A DNA stretch of 64,000 nucleotides, from the NCBI GenBank assembly GCA_963971225.1, contig OZ020267.1, forward strand, positions 35,244,989 to 35,308,988, given 5' to 3'. Source of the DNA: Melieria omissa (Eukaryota; Arthropoda; Insecta; Diptera; Ulidiidae). This document shows, piece after piece, positions 55,741-64,000 of the stretch; the stretch's first letter is position 1; every line of letters starts with the position of its first letter. Made by a program: the position numbers and the translations under genes. The notes below the pieces were generated by a model. It made no database searches. It was not told where the DNA came from and saw only the letters and a list, made by a program, of their open reading frames with translations.

Positions 55741-56975
55741 TGGGATTGAAAACTCGAATCCCGGGATTCATATAGCGAATTTTTCAAATAAAACAATTTT
55801 CCCAAATCGCATAAATACATGTTTATCATATATTTTTCAGAAAAATTTACAAAATGTAATCACATTTGTGTTAATTTTAAGATTTCTTAGGTTAGGTTAG
55901 GTTGCGGTGGCTGCCTCTATAAGAGACACACTCGGAGGCCTGAAAGGCCCATTGTGATACCACATATTTCACCCGTTTTTGAACTGTGTATGCAACACTG
56001 TTTTGCCAACATATGTTACAGCACACATTTCAAGCGGATGGGGAAAGGGAAGGGGAGGGGACCTACAGTTTAACGCCGAATCCGAACGGCGATTGGCAGT
56101 TTTTCGTTCACACTTGGAGGTTTTGCCATTGCCTGCCAAGAGCGCACTTGTGCGATTCTTGTAATTCTCATTCCCTTCATGTGGATAGCGATAGAAGTAG
56201 ACGAGGTGTTCACCAGCCCGAGCCAGGAATCGAACCTGGAGCCTTTGGTATGAGAAGCCAGCGCGCTACCCGCTGGACTATCGAGGCCGGCTTTCTTAGG
56301 TTAAGTTGAATCACATTTTGTTTACCTTTTAACATTTTCATTCAACATTTTACTTTAGTTTGATAACATTTTGTTTTATCCAAAAAATAACACTTAAACA
56401 TACTTATTGATTTGTAACATATATTCATAAAGTGAATATGCATATTTGATCGAAAAAAAAATAAACAAAATTGTTCATTTGTTTGTATTTTACTTTTAGT
56501 TTTACTTTGATTCTGATGAAAAAAAAGTTTGAATTAAATCAAAAATTAAATCATGAATTAAATCATGAATTAAATCAAAACAATAAAAAAAAAAAAAAAG
56601 TTTTGATCAAAACTGATATCTTAAAAATACTTAAGCATTAAGTGCTTTGTCCTGTAATCTAGAGATACATTTATTGCAAATAAACACTGCTGAAGTGAAA
56701 CATTTTTCAGATTCAACACTTGTTGGTTGAAAGCTTCGTAAAAAATTATAAGCCTTTTACAAAAGACGCCCTCTATCCCCGCCATTAAAAAAAAGGGCAA
56801 TCTCCTTTATCATAGTCTCAGATAAGGAATAGTTTTTTTCGTTAAATTTATTTTGTCTGAACTTTTCAAATTTTTTTAGTAAAGTGTTACAAGTAAGAAA
56901 TTTTATTTAAATGCAATCCCGAAAATTCCAGGATTAGAGAGTTTGAATCCCGGGATTTTCGCGACTGGAAAATGT
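55728..56975. mobile_element. Probable TIR element with ATCCCGGGATT subterminal motifs
   Basis: The left TAGGGATTGCAATTTGGG, with ATCCCGGGATTC inside, is mirrored imperfectly by GAATCCCGGGATT and then GGGATCCCATA at the right. The ends resemble hAT-type termini, but the target duplication is unclear. It carries SINE S3. Confidence 0.45.
55890..56291 (-). mobile_element. tRNA-headed SINE, best-preserved copy (S3)
   Basis: Nearly identical to S1 over its length. The tail is GGTTAGGTTAGG at the left. The tRNA-like head at the right has a perfect B box (plus GGAATCGAACC, about 56224-56234) and the A-box region TAGTCCAGCGGGTAGCGC (minus). Flanked by a 12-bp duplication TTTCTTAGGTTA (55883-55894 and 56292-56303). 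Its similarity to S1 argues for recent mobility. Confidence 0.85.
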
Positions 56976-57081
56976 CCGGGATCCCATACATAACGCAAAC
57001 AAACATCACAATTCACAACATCAGAATTGAAAGTTGGTCGGAATGGCCTGTGATCACAACAAACATTTGGGGTCAAAGTAG

Positions 57082-57606
57082 TTAACCCTTTCGCTGCAGG
57101 TTTTTACTGGGGAAAGTTAAAATTTTGCGTTTAAGGCTGCTATGTGGTTATATTAGCCACATTCTAAAATACATTTTTGAATTTTTATACTCGGACTCTG
57201 TATTTTAGAGTGTTTTTCTATGAGAGCAACCACATCTTTGTGGCTGTAATAATTCCTTAAACATAAAACTTTTTTCGCATAAAGAAAATTTGAATATTTC
57301 TTCATTTACTATTTTACTTCAGCCAACATTAAAAAAAAGTATCTGAATTGAAAGAAAATGTCAAATTAAAATATTATCTAAAGTTTTCTGCTTCTTCTTC
57401 CTTTACTATGTCAAGATATACCATTAAAAAAACGTGTACACTTCTCTTCTTTAAACTTTAATATTCAGTTTATTAATTTCGTATTTTTCCTAAAACTTCA
57501 AACTATTCTAAGGACCAACAAAAAATGTATTTTTGAAACCACAGAGGGTTCAGACGTCCACAAAGTAGCATGTTGCCATATGGCAACAAAATAGCGAAAG
57601 GGTTAA
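57082..57606. mobile_element. TTAA-type MITE, family B copy 3 (intact ends)
   Basis: TTAACCCTTTCGCTGCAGG at the left, ATAGCGAAAGGGTTAA at the right. It includes TTGCCATATGGCAACAAAAT beside the right end. Opposite orientation to copy 1. 525 bp. Confidence 0.85.
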
Positions 57607-59194
57607 ACAACTGGAATTTTAAAGTGAGATGGCAGAAACAAAGCTTAACCAAAATACTCTATGCAAACAATTAACTTCATAAAAAAGAATTGTCTACTTT
57701 ATTTTCTGTTCATTGACCGCGAAAATGAAAACCCTTTTATGAGATTTATGGTTTTTTTCAGCTCTCAGCTCATATCTTGTAAACGCATCATTGGACCAAC
57801 ATAAGCGGTCCACCCGTTCAGAGGGCATTGCTCTGTACTTTTCTTTCCTCATGCTTAGTGTAGTACGTTTTTTTTCCAGACCACCCAACAACTAAGAACT
57901 GAATTACAAATTGGCGGCGCAAGCCACAAATCAAAACCGTTTAACATCAAAACCTACGCAAGGAGATGACGAAAATGCTAAACATAGCAGCAGTTCCACA
58001 ATTATAAAGTGATTTGCCAGTATTGGCTGATAAGATAAGAGACTCTTGAATGGGGATTATGCCGAAAAGCCACTAAACTCTCCAATTACGTTACGATGCG
58101 CACACGCACACACAAACACACACACACATACACAGAGGTAGCCACATGTAGGCCTTGACCGGGTAAATGTTATGCAACAAAAAATGTGGCTAATTGATTC
58201 ATTGGTGCCCCCACTCGCCACATACACACGCACCCACACTCGCACACACATACATACAAACATACACCACTTAGTTAACTGAAATAAGCAAAGCAAATAA
58301 GTAAAAGCGGAACAATTGTGTGAACTGTTAGGCCGCCAGCAATGTTTGAAGCGCTCTCGGCCGCAGTGTTTTCAGTTGAAAACTCATTGCGCTGGTGTGC
58401 GCTAAGCACTCCTGGCAACGCTTCGGCCAGCCTGGCAGGCAGCTGGGTTGGCACTTGGGCGATAATTAATTTGGCGCAGCGAGCGCCGCACCGCTTATCA
58501 AATTCGGCAGCAGAGAGAGAACGCTGCGCGCTGGTTTTTTGCAGTGCGCCAGGATTATGGCGGAATGCCGTAATTAAAATAGAATTGTTCAACAGAAATT
58601 ATTAATGACGATGCGTGTGAGCGACACAAATTGCGCGCACGAGCGATGCGCGCGGATTCAGGTGTGAAAGCCGCGCAGCAAACTCAATTCGATTTCGATT
58701 TATTTGCGCAAACCGAATGCTTAATCCTTTAAGCGCCCAAATTGAGCCCGGCACCGAGGCAGATCGCAATGCGGCGGACGCAGCGTGTGCGTCTTGCTAG
58801 CGGCGCAATTATGAAGTTTTAGTGCGAACCTCATTTATTGTTGGATTCTTTCGAATTCCATTAGCATGCAAAATAGCTAAAGCCAAATTAATGCAATTGC
58901 GAATCGCGCAGCGGAGTGAAAAAGTTCAAAATCATAATTAGAAAACTGTCAGTTGGGCGAGTTGTCAATGCTGAACGCACATCTGGCGCACTTCGAAGCC
59001 TCGAAGCAAACGACGTATGGCGGAACTGCATATATATTGAAGAAAAAAGGAAGTCGCATAACAACAACAACAACAACAGCAACACTAGTAAAAATAATTG
59101 AAGAAAAAGTTACCGCCGGTGAGTTGGCATGCTGCATATGCCACAACAGCAGCAACACTGCATGCCACACAACCACTCTGCGCTGCTCGGCACA
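57607..59194. other. NPF upstream region
   Basis: No gene supported. Holds (AC)n at 58090-58130 and 58210-58262. From about 58320 it is GC-richer, repeat-poor DNA with CAA tracts leading to the NPF promoter. Probably enhancer or promoter-proximal DNA. Confidence 0.4.
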
Positions 59195-59280
59195 CAATTC
59201 GTCGCCTCAGAAAACAAATGTCGTATGTCTCACTAGGCTCAATAGAACATACGACATTCGTTTTCTGAGGCGGCGAATTG
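59195..59280. other. Near-perfect hairpin, 34-bp arms, 18-nt loop
   Basis: The left arm (59195-59228) starts CAATTCGTCGCCTCAGAAAA; the right arm (59247-59280) ends TTTTCTGAGGCGGCGAATTG. Only two mismatches occur in 34 pairs, at a T/C and an A/G position, both allowing G-U pairing in RNA on one strand. The 86-nt length suits a miRNA precursor or a tiny palindromic MITE. It lies 184 bp upstream of the NPF TATA box. Confidence 0.8.
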
Positions 59281-59463
59281 CCAAGCACAAAGGTGGGCGG
59301 TTGGCCCCGTTAGTGGGTTGGCGGCTGCACATTATCATTTTCATCATTTCATCCCTAAAATCCGCGCGCATTGCCAGATTTCACGCTGCGCTGCTGGCGT
59401 TATCATTCGGCGCGGCCGCCGCTGTTGCCGTTGCCGTTGCCAATGTGGCGGAATGTTGTTGCA

Positions 59464-59470
59464 TATAAAA
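59464..59470 (+). promoter_or_regulatory. NPF TATA box and start region
   Basis: TATAAAA at 59464-59470 with an initiator-like TCATTAG at 59496-59502, 34 bp downstream. The next 165 bp look like a fly leader and end in a good donor. The tie to NPF is by position and strand. Confidence 0.65.
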
Positions 59471-59497
59471 GGAAGTTGCAGCGTGAAAGCTAACATC

Positions 59498-59665
59498 ATT
59501 AGTCAAATCGTGTGACACCGGCGCGCACCGTTTCGTACAACAGTTCAGCTGCGACATTGTGCAAACACTGAAGCATCGAGTTTTCCATATCCATTTCCAC
59601 TACAATCGGAGTGAGAGTTTTCAGTGTTCCGGCAGACAAAGGAATATTTCAACAATTCATTTAAG
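59498..59665 (+). other. NPF non-coding exon 1
   Basis: Begins at the initiator and ends at TTTAAG/GTAAAT (intron starts 59666). It has no long open frame. The intron would run to about 63166, where CAG follows a pyrimidine tract (TTTCTCTCTCGTC) just before the coding start. Confidence 0.55.
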
Positions 59666-59908
59666 GTAAATGAACAGTGTACAGACGGCAATGTGTCCAA
59701 TGTGTGTGACTTTGCATGGTAGGATTAAGATTAAATTATTGTATGAGCCTTGAAACTGGTGACAGCCCAAACACTCTCAGAAAATAAGGGAGTAGCTTAG
59801 GAGTTTATTTTGTTGTGCTTATTGAGTGACGGCTAAGGTTAAACAGCTGGTTAGACCGTTTCAAGTTATAGGAAGGCCAGGTTGGTTAGAGATACTGCAT
59901 GTCTGTTC

Positions 59909-60211
59909 CTAAGACCACAGCTCATTCGCTACTCTTTGATAGAATTGTCTGAGCATCAATTTAATCGATGCAATAGGAGCTCCCACTGGGAGGAAGGACG
60001 AGGCCTCAGCGAGCAATGTGCCTGCTCTGCCTAGTTCACAGTTGCCTACAATGGCTTTGTGCCCTGGCACCAAGAATAGTGAGACGTTGGACCGCCTATC
60101 TAGGCTGTTCAAGGATTTTCGGCAGTCAAGGACAAGGTTCTGATACTTTTCCCGTATTTTAAAGCCTTTGCCAGAGCACGTTTTCCAATCAAAGACAGGG
60201 ATGGTAAACAT
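59909..60211 (-). pseudogene. Non-LTR retrotransposon RNase H fragment
   Basis: The minus frame of 100 codons contains VSLFLVPGHKAIVGNCELGR, then AGTLLAEASSF, then IKLMLRQFYQRVANELWS. This matches the RNase H block VxWVPGHxxIxGNExAD of jockey- or Loa-type LINE proteins. The Asp after GN(E)xA is not preserved (GNCELGRAG), so it is inactive. Confidence 0.7.
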
Positions 60212-60441
60212 GTTTGCAAATCATAGATCAGATTTCAGATCATAGATTCAGATCATAGTGAATCCAATGGCGCAAACATTCATTTAATTTCATTTTGTAG
60301 GAGGACTCCATACACAACTTTTGAGCTCAATACTACCCACAATTTTTGTAACAAACAAATATTTGATAGTGGTTTGAAAAACAACAAACACAATTCAAAC
60401 AAATTCAAATAAGCTATAAAGCCCTAAAGAGACTATAAGTA

Positions 60442-60566
60442 AGGTTAGGTTGAGGTGGCTGTCTGGGCATGGGACTTGCCAGAAGACACACTTAAGCCCC
60501 GAAAAGGGCCCGTTTTGATACCACAAGTTGAGTTGCAAGTCCAGAAGCCTATTCAGCCATTTTGAA
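60442..60566 (-). mobile_element. SINE fragment S6
   Basis: GGTTAGGTTGAGGTGGCTGT, then GGGCCCGTTTTGATACCACA: same subfamily as S5 (25037), without the tRNA-like head. Confidence 0.7.
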
Positions 60567-60882
60567 TTTTAATTGAACTTACGCAAATTTCCGATCTTAA
60601 CTAAACTGAGGTCATTCAAGTTGTCGAAGAAGTGAAATAGGAAGCTTATTGACTCTTAAAAAAATCAGCATTTTACAAGCTCCACATTTTTGAAATGATT
60701 TGGTTTGTTATTTATTGAAAGAAACACACTGCCACCCTGGAAGGGGACATTCTGATAGATCTAACAAAATCATCTAATCTATCTATCAATCTATCACCTA
60801 ATAACTTAACAGTTTTCCAGTTAAACCTAAATTGGTTGCATGGTGCAAGAAAAAGTCATTGCTTACTTACTTTCAATTTTTG

Positions 60883-61406
60883 TTAACCCTTTCGCTACAG
60901 ATTTTTACTGGGGAAAGCTAAAATTTTCAATTTTAACGTTTTAGGCTTCCATGTGGTTATATTAGCAACATTCCATAAGAAATTTTTAATTTTTATACTC
61001 GGACCCTGTATTTCAGAGTGTTTTTCTATGAGAGCAAACACATCGTTGTGGCTGTAATAATTACTAAAACATAAAACCTTTTACGCATAACGAAAATTTG
61101 AATATTTCTTCATTTACTTCAGCAAAAATTAGTAAATAAAAAGTTTATAAATTGAAAGAAAACAGCAAATAAATAGTTTATCTAATTTTTCTGCTTCTTC
61201 TTTCTTTACTATGTCAAGATATACCATTCAAAAAACGTCTATAGTTCTCTTCTTTAAACTTAAATATCCAGTTTATTAATTTTGTATTTTTCCTAAAACT
61301 TCAAAATATTCTAAGGACCAACAAAGAATATATTCTTGAAACCACAGAGAGGTCCGACGCCTTGTAGCATGTTGCCATATGGCAAAAAAAATAGCAAAAG
61401 TGTTAA
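60883..61406. mobile_element. TTAA-type MITE, family B copy 4
   Basis: TTAACCCTTTCGCTACAG at the left, ATAGCAAAAGTGTTAA at the right. Same orientation and length as copy 3, somewhat more decayed. It sits in the NPF leader intron. Confidence 0.8.
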
Positions 61407-61639
61407 AGATATATTTGGAATTTTTAACGGCGACAAAAATTTAATTTATGTGTAATTCTACTACTGCAGGAAAAACGTTCAAAGATAAATAATTCAGTTG
61501 ATACTACAAACTTTCTTTCATTCAATTCATTTTTTTACTTTTTTACATTTTTCAACTTGATTACAGCAATTTTTGAATAAATTTTTACTTAGATTGAAAA
61601 ACATTACATTTAAAAATTGTGTAAAACTGATAAATAAAT

Positions 61640-62345
61640 GTACACCAACATTTGGATTTATATAAAATTTTAATAAAAACAGTTTATTTAAAATCCTTAT
61701 TTTGATTTTTCGTTATATGTATAAAAGTTATATTTTTATATAATATTTTATTATATATATATTTTTAATATTTTATGTATTTCATATTTTATACATTTCC
61801 TATATATTTTCTATAATTTATAATGAATCATTTTAGTTGCTATTTGCAAATTTTAATTTCTTAATATATTAATATATTTTTTTATATTTTATAATATTTA
61901 TATTTTTTATATTTTATGTTTTTCATATTTTACACTATTCCAATAAGTTTTTTTCATTTTTATAATCAAACGCTCTAGTTTCCACTTTAAATTTGTAATT
62001 AAATTTTTCTTGTGACTTCTTGTAAAAGTTTCAATTTCTTAACAAATCACATCAAACGGAGGTGATTGTGTAGCTTAGGAGGCTTTTCCGTTGTAGGTAT
62101 ATACTTATATATTTTACATATTTTTATATATTTTTGTAATATTTTTTTAATATATTTTTTAAGTATTTTTTTATGTTTTTTATTTTTTATATTATTTGTA
62201 ATTTTGTATTTTTATGTTTTTCATATTTTACACAATTTCCATATATTTTTTAAATTTTATAATGCAACGCTCTAGTTGCCACTTTTAATTTTTAATTGAA
62301 TTTTTCTTGTGACTTCTTGTAAAAGTTTCAGTTTCTTAACATCGC
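61640..62345. repeat. AT-rich duplicated block, ~300-bp period
   Basis: ACGCTCTAGTTKCCACTTT, then TTTTTCTTGTGACTTCTTGT, then AAAAGTTTCARTTTCTTAAC occur at about 61970-62045 and again at 62265-62340. Each is preceded by TATATTTTTTATATTTTATG-type runs. Confidence 0.75.
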
Positions 62346-63063
62346 ATCACCTGGGTTGGGTGTGTAGCTTTTTCTAGGCAACGTGCACCAGCCTAATCCA
62401 TCTGAGCTTCCTAACCCAACTTTACCTTATTTATTGCGAAAAAAAACAAATCGTATTTTCTAATTTTAAGCTAATCAAAAGAAGTAAAGCAAGAAATAAA
62501 ATACATCTTTTCGTTTCGCAAACATAAATTCCATAAATAATATCTCTCAATTTTGTTAATTATGAAACATATATTCAGAAGCATCTTTTACACACGACAA
62601 ATGAATGCGCCTACCGCCAATTAAATGTCGGTTTAAGAGTGAAACTCAAATTTCATTACGTTCATCATTTAAACACAAAAGTCACCAAAATCTCTGTTGC
62701 ACGTTTGAAGCAAACCAAGTTCAATGGAATCCCAACAAAACCGCATACAACGACAATTATTGAGCTCGGCTCCCTTCAAATATGGCAGCCAACTGCAAGC
62801 AACTTGAACAGCTCCACGTGTTGACAGCAATGACACACATGCACTGCGACAAAAAAAGCACTCAAATGCGTACGTCGCAAGTAAATGCAGACTCTCAGAC
62901 GCAACTGTGAAACCGTAGTAAATGCTTCTGGCGCGCAATTTCCAATTAAATGATAAATTTCATATTTCCAAACAAAAGCTGTAGATATGAAATCTAATAA
63001 CATGTACCGAGTGAGGAGGGGGCGCACAGTCGGGGCAGTGTCATGCCAACGCACAAGCAAACA

Positions 63064-63105
63064 AAACACACAAACACACACACACAAACACACACATGCA
63101 ATACA
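63064..63105. repeat. (AC)n microsatellite
   Basis: AAACACACAAACACACACAC-type run about 70 bp before the NPF start codon, on the intron side of the putative acceptor. Confidence 0.85.
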
Positions 63106-63173
63106 CATGAAGATGGTTTGTTTTTGCTTAACCACCGCTTTCTCTCTCGTCACTGTCATCAAGCAGCACAGCT

Positions 63174-63580
63174 ATGACTTCCACACTGCGTTACGGTCTG
63201 ATTCTGGTTGTGGTGCTGGCGCTGCTGTCAACGCATGCCACCGCCTCCAATTCACGTCCGCCGCGCAACAACGACATCAGCAACATGGCCGATGCAATCA
63301 AGTACCTCCAGGACCTCGACTCATACTATGGCGATCGGGCACGATCAAGGTGCGTTGCCAAACTTTAGATGTATTAAATCTTTGTTTCACTTACACTTGT
63401 TCACAGGTTCGGCAAGCGCTCGCCCTGGGCCCAGCTGATGCGCAATCATCTGCTGGAGAACGCCGAAATGGTAGTCAAGTTTGATTTTTACCAAATTCTG
63501 AATTGAATTAAATTATTGAATTATTTTGTCATAGCAAGGCTCGCGCTATTGAATATCCAACAGCTGAGGAACCATTCTAA
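63174..63580 (+). CDS. NPF: Neuropeptide F precursor
   Basis: The start ATG at 63174 opens a signal peptide of 24 residues (core LILVVVLALLSTHATA). Cleavage leaves a 36-residue peptide that starts SNSRPPRNNDISNMADAIKY and ends GDRARSRF, followed by GKR (amidation Gly plus dibasic site). The length and most positions match Drosophila NPF. The first intron (63350-63406, 57 bp) splits the Arg codon of RF in phase 2, the conserved NPY/NPF position. Exon 2 adds a C-terminal peptide (SPWAQLMRNHLLENAEM). A third exon, reading ARAIEYPTAEEPF before TAA at 63578-63580, fits with donor 63479 and acceptor 63534 (97 residues). Donor 63471 with acceptor 63538 also fits; read-through would stop soon after EM. 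NPF is a secreted neuroendocrine and gut hormone acting on a GPCR in feeding and reward, by family knowledge. No homologous neighbour is visible. Confidence 0.95.
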
Positions 63581-63861
63581 ATGTACTCGAATACGACTTT
63601 TGAACAACCATCACACAGCACACAACAGCACCAACTAATCATCAACACAGAAGAACCACGCCCTCTCATCAGCCCCCATCACCAAGACGATCAAAGCGAA
63701 ATCAAAGGCCCCCGCTTAGGAAATCCGTGTACCACCGAACTGCATATTCGAGAATCTGCATGAACGTGCATTCACTGTAAATGCTTTTGAACTTTTGGAG
63801 CAAGAGTCAAACGACTCTAATGTGAAATGATTGTAACGCAGCAAAAGACAAATATGAATGC

Positions 63862-63867
63862 AATAAA
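63862..63867 (+). terminator. NPF poly(A) signal
   Basis: AATAAA lies 282 bp after the NPF stop codon; cleavage would fall near 63880-63895. The 3'UTR between (63581-63861) holds no other feature. Confidence 0.7.
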
Positions 63868-64000
63868 GAAAATTGACAAATTATTATTGAAATGGAGCAA
63901 CAAACGGCATCAGCCACATTAAATTATAATCCAAATAAAAATCACTAACTTACCTAAATATATGTAAAGCAATTCATTTATTTACTCACAAAACACTGCT

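Larger units (their letters stand above)
59666..63166 (+). other. Large NPF 5'UTR intron with repeats
   Basis: About 3.5 kb. It contains a LINE RNase H fragment (59909-60211), a SINE fragment (60442-60566), a family B MITE (60883-61406), AT-rich duplicated DNA (61640-62340) and an (AC)n run (63064-63105). Confidence 0.5.

Overview
This is a window of insect nuclear DNA, from a fly (Diptera). Three spliced, fly-type protein genes can be supported, with short GT-AG introns of 57-79 bp and two or more large ones. The non-coding DNA is AT-rich, full of CAA/GTT (opa-like) tracts and crowded with small transposon remnants. A higher (schizophoran) fly is likely. A tephritid fruit fly is my best guess from the SINE that ends in GGTTAGG units, but the genus cannot be fixed from the sequence alone.

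Layout: 1-58 may be the first codons of a gene leaving the window on the minus strand. 1.2-5.9 kb is nested transposons. 5.9-12.9 kb is CAN-rich sequence with few repeats, the likely 5' flank or 5'UTR region of the next gene. 13.05-21.76 kb (+) is a secreted, chymotrypsin-fold serine protease in five coding exons. It has a polyglutamine tract in its propeptide and an unusual ~120-residue charged insertion in its catalytic domain. Only 255 bp further, 22.02-24.06 kb (-), is the 3' part of a convergent CD36/SCARB scavenger-receptor gene. Seven coding exons are resolved and the start codon exon is not. 24.8-58 kb has no gene I can support. It holds dozens of MITEs, SINEs, mariner and LINE fragments, satellite-like arrays, a large pentanucleotide array and one plausible minus-strand TATA promoter near 44.65 kb, which could serve the CD36 gene. 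59.46-63.88 kb (+) is a neuropeptide F (NPF) gene: TATA promoter, non-coding first exon, a ~3.5 kb intron, then small coding exons and a poly(A) signal.

The three genes have no evident shared pathway: an extracellular protease, a lipid/lysosomal-type receptor and a feeding-related neuropeptide. The repeats show clear structure. At least six small families end in CCC...GGG next to duplicated TTAA (piggyBac-like). One has a sister copy that shows an intact empty site. A Transib-like element with CACAGTG ends and a CGACG target duplication sits inside one of them, again with an empty-site sister copy. A tRNA-headed SINE is present in several copies, some with exact target duplications. The most unusual single signals are a near-perfect 34-bp-arm hairpin 184 bp upstream of the NPF TATA box, the protease insertion, and a TTTTA/TTTCA-type pentanucleotide array with higher-order structure. 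No CRISPR, operon or new defence-type system was seen, as expected for an animal genome.
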